Positions 26,762-35,814 are shown, counted from the first letter of the stretch. The stretch is DNA of 64,000 bases from Chitinophaga pinensis (GCA_945902745.1 CAMDNE010000007.1:85652-149651); one strand, 5' to 3'. Numbers and translations are program-made. Notes: generated by a model from the letters alone, not told the origin.

Positions 26762-27310
26762 TTAGAATTTCAGAACTAATCCTCCGTTAGCAAGCATAAA
26801 GCCTTCTCCAACTTCAGCATAAACACCTATATTGTCATTAAAGTAATAACGAATACCAGCAAATATGTATTGCTCCCCTCTAACACTGCTTGATGTTCCT
26901 GTAATTGTTGCGTTATTAAATTTTTCTGCACCAACAAATGATAAGCCAGCTCCAACTCCCGCATAAACATCCATTTTATCGATATTAAAATCAAAGTGAT
27001 AAGCACCTCTAAATAAAACTGAAGTATTCATCCATTTACTGTAATTTTTGTATCCTTCAAAAGATTGACCGATTAGACCACCTATCCCAATTCTACCAAT
27101 TCCTAATTTTTCAGTAATTCCGCGCTCATAACCTATTACCACTGGTCCAATTTGATAATGGTTATAGCCAAAATAAGCGTTTCCAAAAGAGCTTGTAAAA
27201 GGATCTATACCAAATCCAAAATTTACATAATTTTCTTTATTGTTAAAAGCTTGTGCATTTGAATAATTTGCACTGATAAAGAGTAACGAAACTAAAATTA
27301 TTTTTTTCAT
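26762..27310 (-). CDS. Small outer-membrane beta-barrel protein
   Basis: The 182-residue product starts with a signal peptide MKKIILVSLLFISANYSNAQ. The rest is a run of amphipathic strands (VNFGFGIDPFTSSFGNAYFG, SVLFRGAYHFDFNIDKMDVY, AGVGAGLSFVGAEKF, IFAGIRYYFNDNIGVYAEVG) ending in LVLKF, a C-terminal phenylalanine typical of BAM substrates. It resembles the OmpW/OMP_b-brl porin-like family. Function unknown. A -7 box TAACTTTG (27333-27340, minus) lies about 20 bases upstream, and a strong terminator follows. Confidence 0.82.
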   Translation of the reverse strand: MKKIILVSLLFISANYSNAQAFNNKENYVNFGFGIDPFTSSFGNAYFGYNHYQIGPVVIGYERGITEKLGIGRIGIGGLIGQSFEGYKNYSKWMNTSVLFRGAYHFDFNIDKMDVYAGVGAGLSFVGAEKFNNATITGTSSSVRGEQYIFAGIRYYFNDNIGVYAEVGEGFMLANGGLVLKF

Positions 27311-27332
27311 GGCTTCAATTATTTATTTTCTA

Positions 27333-27340
27333 CAAAGTTA
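27333..27340 (-). promoter_or_regulatory. -7 box for the 182-residue OMP gene
   Basis: TAACTTTG on the minus strand matches TAnnTTTG; the ATG at 27310 lies 22 bases downstream. The box begins within the spacer just before the stop of the lamin-tail gene. Confidence 0.6.
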
Positions 27341-27345
27341 ATTCT

Positions 27346-29934
27346 TTATAGCTTTCCAGCCACGACAAATGCTTTTCTTTTTGTGAAAATTAAGGCTCCA
27401 TCCAAGGAATAAGCCTCAAAAACTGCAACGTAGGTTCCAATGCTTGTTTTCGTTTCTAAATCACTTACTCCATCCCACGTAAATGTCCCTTTTGTTGCCA
27501 GTAATTCGCTTTTAAATAATTCCCTGATTTTTCTCCCTCTATCATCATAAATAGTGAATGAACCCAACAAACTCGGTTCGGACATTTCATAATTAATTTG
27601 CAAAACATCTTCAAAACCATCGTTATCAGGAGAAACTGTAGGACTTGTAAAGGAAAACTCGCCATTTGTAAGTGCAGGATAATATTGAGAGTTTTTTCCT
27701 CCTGGCGTAGCGAAACCTATAGCCTCTGCAGCAGAATGCCAATTATTTTGATCATTACTAATTCCTTGTGGGTCCATTCTTTCCAATGAAACGCCATCAG
27801 TAACATCTAACAATTTAAAATGCCAATCACTCGAATATGAAACCTTATCCATTACTTGAAAATTCCAAATAAGAAAAACAGTACTTGAATCAACATTTAA
27901 GCTTGGTAAATCTGAATGGACAAACGTTCCTGTTATTGCTGCTGGATAATTTTGTTTTACAAACGACGAATCTTTTCCAATAACCGCATATTGATTCGGT
28001 TGAAGGAAAAAATGACTTTCAATTACTTTGTTATTCGAGATAGTGTCATTATCAAAGTTTGCTAGCTGCCAATCTTTTAAATCAATCAGTTTTGAAGACG
28101 TATTATAAACCTCAATCCAATCATATCCTCCTGTATAAGGATCAAATAATAGTTCATTTATGACAACATCTCCTTTTGCAGGATTTTCAGCTAACGCAAA
28201 AGTGCCAGAAAGTGAAGTGGTATTCATCCAACAATCACCAATGTTATTTAATTGAATTGTATAGGTTTGACTTCCAACTAAATTTTCTACAAATTGATAC
28301 GTGAACTGAGAAGGAAAAGGGTCTAAAATGTACGTATTAGAAACAGTCAAATTTGGAGAAAAGGATACCAACGCATCCATCAACAACGTTGAGTCCATTC
28401 CTTCATTAAACGTTATCGTTAATAAATTAGGAGAAAGCGCTAGTAATTCAATTATATATGGACTCTGCGTATCATTCGTTACATCATAGACTGTATTAAT
28501 TGAGCCGGGTGTTCCGCCAATAATAGCCATGCTCGCTTTCCAATTGTCTTCACCCGAACAAGGATCATTTGGGTTGATCAATTCAATAGAATAACCGCCA
28601 TCTGCTTTTAAAGGGTCTTGATACCAAGAATCCGTATAAGATATTTTATCTAAAATAATTCCATTATCATCTTTCAAAACAAGATCATCACCGGCATTAT
28701 TCAAGCTTGGAAAACTTGTTACGCCGACAGGAATTGTCATCGTGAAAGTGTCCACATTTGAGGTTGAACAAAGAATTTTATATTCCCCTGGAGCTAACCA
28801 CGTTTGCTGAATGGTACCATCGGAAGCAGCATCACCTAATTTCCAATTTTGGAGGTTAAAATATTTTGAACTTCGGTTGTAAATTTCAACATATTCAACC
28901 TGTGGCAAACCAATTGATGGTGATTCATCGCATACAAATTCTGATAAAACTACATCTCCTTTTATAGGTGTTTCAGCAACCAAAAAGGTGAATTGTGTAG
29001 ATTGACTTCCTGAGATATTCCCATCTAAGTCAGAAATTGCATTTGTATTCAACGTATAGGTCGTTCCGTTTGTTAAGGGCTGAGTAATCGTTAAATGAAC
29101 AAGCGTTGGGTCAATCCCGTCTAACAATACGTTTAAAATCATTTGAGCAGGTAGAATGCCATAATTTCCAATTGTTTCTGCTGAAATTTGTGTGACTGGT
29201 TCATTATAAACTACATCAATTTGTGTTGCGCTAATCGAAGTTGCAGAAACCAACACGGGTGGAGTTATATCAAATATGATTGGTCCAATATAAAAATCAT
29301 CAAAATAATGTTTCTGAAAAAAGCTTGCCGTTGACTGCGTTATTGACACCCCAAAAAAACTGCTCGTTAAAATTGAAGCATCGTTGATGATTCCTTCAGA
29401 AAAATAGCTTGCTCCCGTTCCCGAGATATCTCGTTCCAATTCCCAATCATTTGTTGCTGAACACGTAACTTTTATTTTCAAAAGATTGTTCGAAACATTG
29501 GTTACTCCATCAATTCCATCCAAAATCTCTGTTGCTACACCTGCCACTTTTTTGTACAAAGAAATCTCATCTGTTGTTCCTCCAATTCTAACAAAATAGC
29601 CATTAATAGTTGGACTCAACAAATTTGATTGATCAGATGTTAAATATATATCTACAAAATTTGCGCTTGAGGTATTGAAAGCCAGACGTGTATATAATTC
29701 CCATTGTCCATTCGTTGCTTGTACGCTTGGTGTTGCCAAATAAAAACTAGAGTTAGCGATTATTTTATCCGATTTCAACTGCATGTTTCCAACATTATCG
29801 AAAACTATAAATACCGAATCATCACCAACCCATGTTGGGTTAGTTGTAAAATCCACATCAGAAAAATCGTCAGTAAATTGTCCAAAAATGAATTGATGTG
29901 TTAAGAAAATAAAAAAGGCTAATAAGTGTTTCAT
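27346..29934 (-). CDS. Large secreted protein with two lamin-tail domains
   Basis: The 862-residue product has a signal peptide (LLAFFIFLTHQFIFGQ). An N-terminal LamG-like region (~20-215) precedes an SbsA-type Ig domain (VLVSATSISATQIDVVYNEPV). Two lamin-tail domains follow (KGDVVLSEFVCDESP ... VEYVEIYNRSSKYFNL and KGDVVINELLFDPY ... DWIEVYNTSSKLIDL), separated by another Ig-like region. The C-terminus (FTSPTVSPDNDGFEDVLQI ... FTIYDDRGRKIREL ... KAFVVAGKL) resembles FlgD/T9SS type B-like modules. Lamin-tail domains occur in secreted nucleases and surface proteins; no nuclease domain is present here. It is presumably exported to the surface. It is divergent from asd. Confidence 0.85.
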   Translation of the reverse strand: MKHLLAFFIFLTHQFIFGQFTDDFSDVDFTTNPTWVGDDSVFIVFDNVGNMQLKSDKIIANSSFYLATPSVQATNGQWELYTRLAFNTSSANFVDIYLTSDQSNLLSPTINGYFVRIGGTTDEISLYKKVAGVATEILDGIDGVTNVSNNLLKIKVTCSATNDWELERDISGTGASYFSEGIINDASILTSSFFGVSITQSTASFFQKHYFDDFYIGPIIFDITPPVLVSATSISATQIDVVYNEPVTQISAETIGNYGILPAQMILNVLLDGIDPTLVHLTITQPLTNGTTYTLNTNAISDLDGNISGSQSTQFTFLVAETPIKGDVVLSEFVCDESPSIGLPQVEYVEIYNRSSKYFNLQNWKLGDAASDGTIQQTWLAPGEYKILCSTSNVDTFTMTIPVGVTSFPSLNNAGDDLVLKDDNGIILDKISYTDSWYQDPLKADGGYSIELINPNDPCSGEDNWKASMAIIGGTPGSINTVYDVTNDTQSPYIIELLALSPNLLTITFNEGMDSTLLMDALVSFSPNLTVSNTYILDPFPSQFTYQFVENLVGSQTYTIQLNNIGDCWMNTTSLSGTFALAENPAKGDVVINELLFDPYTGGYDWIEVYNTSSKLIDLKDWQLANFDNDTISNNKVIESHFFLQPNQYAVIGKDSSFVKQNYPAAITGTFVHSDLPSLNVDSSTVFLIWNFQVMDKVSYSSDWHFKLLDVTDGVSLERMDPQGISNDQNNWHSAAEAIGFATPGGKNSQYYPALTNGEFSFTSPTVSPDNDGFEDVLQINYEMSEPSLLGSFTIYDDRGRKIRELFKSELLATKGTFTWDGVSDLETKTSIGTYVAVFEAYSLDGALIFTKRKAFVVAGKL

Positions 29935-29960
29935 TTGATTCTTTTCTTTGTTAAATATAC

Positions 29961-29968
29961 TAATTTTG
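29961..29968 (+). promoter_or_regulatory. -7 box of asd
   Basis: TAATTTTG fits TAnnTTTG, with a leader of about 22 bases to the ATG at 29994. A TTTG lies 23 bases upstream, longer than the usual spacing, so only the -7 box is called. Confidence 0.6.
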
Positions 29969-29993
29969 GCATACGATTAAAAATAAAATTAAG

Positions 29994-30980
29994 ATGAGAG
30001 TAGCAGTTGTTGGTGCCACAGGAATGGTAGGAAATGTGATGTTGAAAGTTCTTCGTGAACACAATTTCCCGATTACAGAATTAATTCCAGTTGCATCAGA
30101 AAAATCAGTTGGACAAGAAATAGAATTTGGCGGATTAAAATATACGGTTGTTGGACTATCAACAGCGGTCGAAATGAAACCAGATATTGCAATTTTTTCA
30201 GCTGGCGGAGAAACCTCTTTGGAATGGGCTCCAAAATTTGCTGCTGTTGGAACTACCGTTATTGACAATTCTTCGGCGTGGAGAATGGATCCAACAAAAA
30301 AATTAGTTATTCCTGAAATTAATGGAGATGTCTTAACTGCTGCTGATAAAATCATTGCGAATCCTAACTGTAGCACTATTCAATTAGTTTTAACACTAGC
30401 ACCTCTTCATAAAGCCTATAAAATCAAACGTGTTGTTGTTTCAACGTATCAGTCTATAACTGGAACTGGTGTCAAAGCTGTTCAACAAATGGAAAATGAA
30501 CGCAATGGCATTTCTGCTGAAATGGCATACAACTATGCGATAGATAAAAACTGTATTCCACAATGTGATTCTTTCATGGACAACGGTTACACAAAAGAAG
30601 AAATGAAATTAACCAATGAGACAAAGAAAATTTTAGATCCAGCAATAAATGTCACTGCAACTGCTGTTCGTGTTCCTGTCGTTGGAGGCCATTCTGAAGC
30701 TGTTAACATTGAATTCGAAAATGATTTTAATTTAGCGGATGTTAGGCGTTTATTACATGATCAACCTGGAATTACGTTAAAGGATGACCCAACAACTAAT
30801 TCCTATCCAATGCCGAAATATGCTGAGGGAAAAGATGATGTTTTTGTGGGGAGAATTCGCAGAGATGAATCTCAAGCAAACACCTTGAATTTATGGATTG
30901 TTGCAGATAATTTGAGAAAAGGCGCTGCTACAAATGCTGTTCAGATTGCAAAGTTGTTGATGGAAAAAGGACTAATTTAA
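29994..30980 (+). CDS. asd: Aspartate-semialdehyde dehydrogenase
   Basis: The 328-residue enzyme reduces aspartyl phosphate to aspartate semialdehyde, feeding lysine/diaminopimelate, threonine and methionine synthesis. It has the NADP-binding VAVVGATGMVGNVMLKVL, the catalytic cysteine in ANPNCSTIQLVL, and the substrate-binding VPVVGGHSEAVNIEF. Length is normal for the short bacterial type. Convergent with the SUFU-domain gene, with 16 bases between the stops and no clear terminator. Confidence 0.96.
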   Translation: MRVAVVGATGMVGNVMLKVLREHNFPITELIPVASEKSVGQEIEFGGLKYTVVGLSTAVEMKPDIAIFSAGGETSLEWAPKFAAVGTTVIDNSSAWRMDPTKKLVIPEINGDVLTAADKIIANPNCSTIQLVLTLAPLHKAYKIKRVVVSTYQSITGTGVKAVQQMENERNGISAEMAYNYAIDKNCIPQCDSFMDNGYTKEEMKLTNETKKILDPAINVTATAVRVPVVGGHSEAVNIEFENDFNLADVRRLLHDQPGITLKDDPTTNSYPMPKYAEGKDDVFVGRIRRDESQANTLNLWIVADNLRKGAATNAVQIAKLLMEKGLI

Positions 30981-30996
30981 TTACTCTTTAAACTGA

Positions 30997-31617
30997 TTAC
31001 TTTTTCAAAAATCGCCATTTACTTCTTAAAATTGTTCCCCTAAAATCATCCAATTTTTCAGTGATTCCATGGGTTCTTAATTTCTTTTCAAATTTAAAGG
31101 TTCCTTTTCCTTGTTTGTAATCCATTTCGTCTGGGAAAATTGGAATTATTGATAAGAAATGAACGGTTTTTTCTCCAAGTTGGATTGGTGCTAATTCAGC
31201 TTCCAATAATACAGGGTCAGACAGAAAGAAATAATTTTGGAGCATGGAAGAAGAAAGTCTATTTTCATCTGTTCCACATGGCATAGTGTGGCCGTGGCCG
31301 AACCAAGCATTTTTTTCGACCACATAGTTAGAAAGTTTTTGAATCCAAGGAAAAATCCAGTTCATCTTTTCATTGTCTAATTCTTTCCATTTCCAATAGC
31401 TTGGTAAGCAGAAATACAATTCATTGAATTCTCGTCCTTTCATTTTTTCGTGAACGGGCATTTTGTAATCGCTTAAACCGTTGGTCATTATTAAGGTTAC
31501 TGGACTATTCAATTCTAAATCCAGAACTAGCAAAGAAATTTCACCTTCTTTTGTTGGAAGAATTGAAACCCTGTGTTCACCAAAACGGTTGCCTAAAGCT
31601 GCTTGTAAATCTGTCAT
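30997..31617 (-). CDS. Suppressor-of-fused (SUFU) domain protein
   Basis: The 206-residue protein matches the bacterial SUFU-like domain: VTLIMTNGLSDYKMPVHEKM, NELYFCLPSYWKW, and ENRLSSSMLQNYFFLSDP. Such domains bind partner peptides in animals (Hedgehog signalling) and turn up in bacterial toxin-immunity loci; in many Bacteroidota they are stand-alone proteins with no known role. No toxin, polymorphic-toxin C-terminus or secretion gene lies beside it. The gene has its own start at 31617 and is not obviously part of an operon. Confidence 0.83.
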   Translation of the reverse strand: MTDLQAALGNRFGEHRVSILPTKEGEISLLVLDLELNSPVTLIMTNGLSDYKMPVHEKMKGREFNELYFCLPSYWKWKELDNEKMNWIFPWIQKLSNYVVEKNAWFGHGHTMPCGTDENRLSSSMLQNYFFLSDPVLLEAELAPIQLGEKTVHFLSIIPIFPDEMDYKQGKGTFKFEKKLRTHGITEKLDDFRGTILRSKWRFLKK

Positions 31618-31675
31618 GTTTTGGCTCTAGAACTAAATTATATATATTTTGAAAAGGTGGTTGAGCTTATCGAAA

Positions 31676-32527
31676 TCATTTTTTCTTCTTGCTCCATTCT
31701 TCAATTGACGCATTATTACTATCAATATACGCTTGGTATTTTGCTTTTTCTGCTGCTGCTAATGATTTCTTTGCGGTTTCAATTGCTCCTTTATAATCTC
31801 CAAGTTCTGCTTGAATTTGTGATTTCAGACGCAACATCCAAAAAGCATCATCACCTTTTAATTCACATGCTTTCGTTGACCATTCTAACGCTTTTTTTAA
31901 GTCTTTTTTCTCCTTAAAGTAGAAATCTGCAGAAGCATGATAATCACTCGCTGATGGACCGGCCATCACCTTTTCAATAGAAGCAGCCATTTTTGTGTCG
32001 GTTGGAACGGAAAAAGCAATAGATGCTCTCGTTTTATCCCAAGAGAAATTTAAGTTAGCTGTTTTAGTTGTAGTATTATCAATACCAATCGTAAATGTTT
32101 CGACTACATCATTCAGGGTAATAACATTTGTACTAACTTTTAGCACTACTTTTTTATCATCCCACTCGTCTGGTGTACCCCAATTTGTGATTTCTGAGTA
32201 AAATATTATTTCCCAAGTTGAAGCTGATGGTTTGGTGTAGATTGCATACGTTCCTGCTTGCAGTGTGTCCTTACCAATAACCATTGCATCTGAAAGTGTA
32301 ATTTTTGTATTTTCATTTGCGCCAGTTCGCCAAATTTCATCGAACGGAACGACCTCTCCAAAAACCACTCGGTCATTTTTTGACGGTCGCGAATATTCAA
32401 TTTTAATATCCGTTAAACCAACACGTTGTTCAACCGATGCAATTGGACTTAATTTAGGTGCTTGTAATTGTGCGTTAAGCGAAATCCCTAAATTCATTAA
32501 GAATAAAATAGACAATATCTTTTTCAT
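31676..32527 (-). CDS. DUF2911 family exported protein
   Basis: The 283-residue product starts MKKILSILFLMNLGISLNAQ (signal peptide). Residues ~30-190 match DUF2911 (ASVEQRVGLTDIKIEYSRPS, FGEVVPFDEIWRTGANENT, LQAGTYAIYTKPSASTWEI). The C-terminal ~80 residues form a TPR-like helical region (LKKALEWSTKACELKGDDAF). The domain is common in Bacteroidota; its function is not established. It sits in a leftward run with the two following genes. Confidence 0.86.
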   Translation of the reverse strand: MKKILSILFLMNLGISLNAQLQAPKLSPIASVEQRVGLTDIKIEYSRPSKNDRVVFGEVVPFDEIWRTGANENTKITLSDAMVIGKDTLQAGTYAIYTKPSASTWEIIFYSEITNWGTPDEWDDKKVVLKVSTNVITLNDVVETFTIGIDNTTTKTANLNFSWDKTRASIAFSVPTDTKMAASIEKVMAGPSASDYHASADFYFKEKKDLKKALEWSTKACELKGDDAFWMLRLKSQIQAELGDYKGAIETAKKSLAAAEKAKYQAYIDSNNASIEEWSKKKK

Positions 32528-32590
32528 AGCATTTCAATTTTTTTGAATTGCTAAATTAACACAAAAGCACGAAGATTGTTGAAAGAGTTT

Positions 32591-32953
32591 TTACGAAAAC
32601 ATGTGGCTTCCGTAAGCCGCTCCAATAAAAAAAGCACCCAAAGAAAATACAAGTCCTAAAATTGCCAATTTATTCTTTTTGAAAACTGGAATTATACATA
32701 AAAGAAAAGGTAAAAATGACCCCAATAACAGGACCATGCCGTAGTCCACTTTTTTCTCACTAGTAGCAAATGCTTCAGCATAACCAGGAGTTTCAAATAG
32801 AGATACAGAGTAATCACCCATGTTTGCTTGTTGCATCATTTCCATTTCAAGTGCTGCTGTTTCTGACTCTGGAGCAATAATAAATATTAGGTATAATCCA
32901 AAGATTAGAAAAATAACGGACAGTGAAAATCCGACTAAAGATAGTTTTTTCAT
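32591..32953 (-). CDS. Small membrane protein, function unknown
   Basis: The 120-residue product has three predicted membrane segments: the first near residues 8-28 (GFSLSVIFLIFGLYLIFI), one around 73-92 (MVLLLGSFLPFLLCIIPV) and one near 97-115 (AILGLVFSLGAFFIGAAY). An extracytoplasmic loop is rich in Glu and Met. No family was recognised. It lies 63 bases upstream of the DUF2911 gene and 33 bases downstream of the DUF6495 gene. Confidence 0.7.
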   Translation of the reverse strand: MKKLSLVGFSLSVIFLIFGLYLIFIIAPESETAALEMEMMQQANMGDYSVSLFETPGYAEAFATSEKKVDYGMVLLLGSFLPFLLCIIPVFKKNKLAILGLVFSLGAFFIGAAYGSHMFS

Positions 32954-32986
32954 AGTGATTTTTTATTGCAAGTTAATACAATTCAG

Positions 32987-33463
32987 TTAATTAGCAACTT
33001 TTAAAACTAATAATTGTTCCCAAAATTCTTTACTTGAAACGACACACCCTTGTTCTAATAAATCATGAAGTTCCTTTTCCCGTGAAACACTGTATTTTTT
33101 TTCAGAACGGTGAAATTGAAGATTACTAAAGTTGTTTTTTAATTCATTATGAATCGATAGAGGCGTAGAAAGATCTACATTTATTCCCGATTTCCCCTGG
33201 ATTGAAATCAATTCTATTTTATCTTCCTTACAATCAAAAACTATACATGAATTCTCACTTCTAAATTCAACAAACTTAATTTTCTCGTATACTTTTTGCA
33301 AAACAGTATCACTAAAAATCTCTACTATTTGAACCGCTTTTAAAATGTCCGTTTTATTCATTTCTTCCCATTCCTCTGCATGTACTCCAGAAACAATTAA
33401 AAATTGCTTGAAATCTTCTGCAAGATGCGATAGTTCTTCATTGGTTAAAATGCGGTATTTCAT
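32987..33463 (-). CDS. DUF6495 family protein
   Basis: The 158-residue cytoplasmic product matches the flavobacterial family now called DUF6495, recognised from the N-terminal YRILTNEELSHLAEDFKQFL and the following GVHAEEWEEMNK. The remainder is a mixed alpha/beta domain with one short strand-rich segment (NSCIVFDCKEDKIELISI). Function unknown. A -7 box TAAATTTG (33499-33506, minus) precedes the start by about 35 bases. It is divergent from dxr. Confidence 0.72.
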   Translation of the reverse strand: MKYRILTNEELSHLAEDFKQFLIVSGVHAEEWEEMNKTDILKAVQIVEIFSDTVLQKVYEKIKFVEFRSENSCIVFDCKEDKIELISIQGKSGINVDLSTPLSIHNELKNNFSNLQFHRSEKKYSVSREKELHDLLEQGCVVSSKEFWEQLLVLKVAN

Positions 33464-33498
33464 AGAAAGGTAAATTCTTTAATTCTTCTCAATCAATA

Positions 33499-33506
33499 CA
33501 AATTTA
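33499..33506 (-). promoter_or_regulatory. -7 box for the DUF6495 gene
   Basis: TAAATTTG on the minus strand matches TAnnTTTG; expected leader of about 32 bases to 33463. No clear -33 TTG. Confidence 0.5.
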
Positions 33507-33573
33507 CATGGAGATTTGTTAAATCCATCAGATTCTTTCGCTTCTTTTCCAAACAATCTTGGGTTCAAAACGT

Positions 33574-33581
33574 TATTTTTG
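33574..33581 (+). promoter_or_regulatory. -7 box immediately ahead of dxr
   Basis: TATTTTTG matches TAnnTTTG, and only four bases separate its G from the ATG at 33586. Transcription would start at or next to the start codon, so the mRNA may be leaderless. Confidence 0.62.
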
Positions 33582-33585
33582 CATT

Positions 33586-34749
33586 ATGGAGAAAAAGAAA
33601 GGTATCGTTATTCTTGGTTCAACTGGTTCAATTGGAACTCAAGCATTAGAGGTTATTGAAGCATATCCTGCTTTTTTTGATTTACAAGTAATTACAGCTG
33701 GAAAAAACGCAGATCTATTAATTGAACAAGCGTTGAAATTCAAACCGAATACTGTTGTAATCACTGATGAATCACTTTATGAAAAAGTGAAAGAAGCCTT
33801 AATCGACGAAGACATACATGTTTACGCCGGACCTGAAGCTCTTTGCCAAGTTGTTGAATCAAATGAAGTTGATATAGTTTTAACCGCATTAGTTGGTTAT
33901 GCTGGATTAAAGCCGACAGTGCGAGCAATAGAAGCGAAAAAAACAATTGCTTTAGCCAATAAGGAAACGTTAGTTGTTGCGGGTGAACTCGTGACAAGAT
34001 TGGCAAAAGAGAATGGCGTAAACATTTACCCTGTTGACTCTGAACATTCTGCAATTTTTCAATGTTTGGTTGGAGAATTTCACAATAAGATCGAAAAAAT
34101 TTATTTAACTGCTTCTGGAGGACCCTTTTTAGGTTGGTCATTGGAGCAATTAAAAACCGTTACGAAAGAGCAAGCTTTAAAACATCCAAACTGGACAATG
34201 GGCTCAAAAATCACGATTGATTCAGCGTCATTAATGAACAAAGGATTTGAAGTAATTGAAGCAAAATGGTTGTTCAATTTAAAACCTGAACAGATCGATG
34301 TGATCGTGCATCCTCAATCGATAGTGCATTCTTTAGTTCAATTTGAAGATGGCAGTATGAAGGCGCAAATGGGATTGCCGGACATGAAATTACCTATTCA
34401 GTTTGCATTGACTTATCCAGATCGTTTTAAAACAGATTTTCCACGTTTCAATTTTTTAGATTATCCAAAATTGACGTTTGAAAAGCCAGATCGTGTCGTC
34501 TTCAAAAATTTGGATTTAGCATTTAAAGCGATGGAAATGGAAGGAACTGCTGCATGTATTTTAAATGCCGCGAATGAAATTACCGTTGAAGCATTTCTAC
34601 ATGATAAAATCACCTTTTTACAAATTGCTGAATTCAATGAAAAGACATTGTTAAACGTCGATTCTGTTCAAAAACCAGCATATGAAGATTATGTGGAAAG
34701 TGATAAATTGGCACGTGAATATGCACTATCACTTATTCAAAATAATTAG
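33586..34749 (+). CDS. dxr: 1-deoxy-D-xylulose 5-phosphate reductoisomerase
   Basis: The 387-residue enzyme makes 2-C-methyl-D-erythritol 4-phosphate in the MEP isoprenoid pathway. It has the NADPH-binding GIVILGSTGSIGTQALEVI, ALANKETLVVAGELV, the metal/substrate site VYPVDSEHSAIFQCL-type segment (here IYPVDSEHSAIFQCL) and TASGGPFLGW and SASLMNKGFEVIEA. The frame extends to a TTG at 33559, but the -7 box lies between, so the ATG at 33586 (MEKKKG) is used. The usual neighbour rseP is not adjacent. Convergent with a beta-barrel gene. Confidence 0.97.
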   Translation: MEKKKGIVILGSTGSIGTQALEVIEAYPAFFDLQVITAGKNADLLIEQALKFKPNTVVITDESLYEKVKEALIDEDIHVYAGPEALCQVVESNEVDIVLTALVGYAGLKPTVRAIEAKKTIALANKETLVVAGELVTRLAKENGVNIYPVDSEHSAIFQCLVGEFHNKIEKIYLTASGGPFLGWSLEQLKTVTKEQALKHPNWTMGSKITIDSASLMNKGFEVIEAKWLFNLKPEQIDVIVHPQSIVHSLVQFEDGSMKAQMGLPDMKLPIQFALTYPDRFKTDFPRFNFLDYPKLTFEKPDRVVFKNLDLAFKAMEMEGTAACILNAANEITVEAFLHDKITFLQIAEFNEKTLLNVDSVQKPAYEDYVESDKLAREYALSLIQNN

Positions 34750-34771
34750 TAAAAAAAGTGGTAATTTATTT

Positions 34772-35437
34772 TTAAAATCGAACAGAAAGCCCAAGGTCCA
34801 AAATAGATCCACTTCCTAAACCAACCTCCACAAGCATGCCGATGTTTTCAGTCATCAATATTCGTGTACCGAAAAAGAATCTTGCAGCTAATGGCTGTGC
34901 TCCTTCAGAGACCAAATAAATTGGAAAGAAAAAGGAATCCCATGAATCTGGTTTATTTTCTTGGTGCTCGTATTTTCTTAGCGTCATTCCTAATCCTGCG
35001 CCTAAGAACATATCAACACGTTTGGTTTGCACTGGATGAAAAGCAAACCTTACTAAAAATCTTGTTTTCGTTTGAGTGAAACTCGTGATTGTATCTCCGT
35101 AAAGCCCTGTCGAAGGATTATATGAACCTCCTCCTTTATACGTTCTTTCCCATCCTGCTTTTTCATAGTTTCCTTCCAACCCCATCCCAATTTTATTATT
35201 GAGCATGTATTCAAGTCTCCCTCCAAATTGCACAGGTAAACTTGTGTTCTTTGTAATATCATTTACATTATAAAAATCAAACAAAGATCCAGATGATAAA
35301 AGAGCACTTCCTGCATTTGGAACCCCAATAGCTAAATCAATAATAACATTTCCAGTTCTATCAATTTCCTCTGTTTCTTGAGAAAAGCTAACAATTGAAA
35401 TGCAAAAAGTTGTAAGTAAAAGAAAAGTATGTTTCAT
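34772..35437 (-). CDS. Outer-membrane beta-barrel protein
   Basis: The 221-residue product has a signal peptide (MKHTFLLLTTFCISIVSFSQ) and alternating amphipathic strands, for example QFGGRLEYMLNNKIGMGLEG, TRFLVRFAFHPVQTKRVDMF, GAGLGMTLRKYEHQ, and a C-terminal GLGSGSILDLGLSVRF ending in Phe. Function unknown. A -7 box TATATTTG (35455-35462, minus) lies 17 bases ahead of the ATG. It follows the BlaI-type gene but has its own promoter. Confidence 0.8.
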   Translation of the reverse strand: MKHTFLLLTTFCISIVSFSQETEEIDRTGNVIIDLAIGVPNAGSALLSSGSLFDFYNVNDITKNTSLPVQFGGRLEYMLNNKIGMGLEGNYEKAGWERTYKGGGSYNPSTGLYGDTITSFTQTKTRFLVRFAFHPVQTKRVDMFLGAGLGMTLRKYEHQENKPDSWDSFFFPIYLVSEGAQPLAARFFFGTRILMTENIGMLVEVGLGSGSILDLGLSVRF

Positions 35438-35454
35438 AAAAAAATTTAATTTGT

Positions 35455-35462
35455 CAAATATA
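35455..35462 (-). promoter_or_regulatory. -7 box for the 221-residue barrel gene
   Basis: TATATTTG on the minus strand, an exact TAnnTTTG match, leaves a leader of about 14 bases to the ATG at 35437. Confidence 0.6.
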
Positions 35463-35520
35463 AGCTTAATTTAATTCTGAGAAGAATTTGAGTAATTCGT
35501 GTTTTAATTAAAACAATCAA

Positions 35521-35814
35521 TTACAGAGCATCCTTCAAATCTTTCTTGACATTATCGTAATAATTAACAAGTAAATGATTGAGGAGGTATTGCCTATATT
35601 TCTCTCTAGAAATTTTTGGCGAATATATATACCCTCTTCCCATTGACTGATGTTTGATAAATCCCTTACGTTCTAAAATACGAACAATTGTAGAAGTAGT
35701 ATTATAGGCCGGTTTCGGTTTTTCAAATAACTCTTGAATTTCCTTTACAGCCCCTTTTTGAAGTTTCCACAACTTCAACATTACTAATTCTTCCGCAGGT
35801 GTTAATCGTTCCAT
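35521..35814 (-). CDS. BlaI/MecI-family winged-helix regulator, short form
   Basis: The 97-residue protein has the BlaI/MecI N-terminal winged helix: LTPAEELVMLKLWKLQKGAV, then NTTSTIVRILERKGFIKHQS and the wing RGYIYSPKISREKYRQYLL. Family members are usually ~120 residues with a C-terminal dimerisation helix; here that part is short. BlaI normally pairs with the membrane metalloprotease BlaR1, which is absent here. It lies 61 bases after the exported C1 peptidase gene. A dyad overlapping the start codon is a plausible autoregulatory site. Confidence 0.85.
   Translation of the reverse strand: MERLTPAEELVMLKLWKLQKGAVKEIQELFEKPKPAYNTTSTIVRILERKGFIKHQSMGRGYIYSPKISREKYRQYLLNHLLVNYYDNVKKDLKDAL

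Noticed and set aside
33464..33573. Riboswitch or attenuator ahead of dxr
   Set aside because: The -7 box is only four bases from the ATG, leaving no room for a leader RNA.
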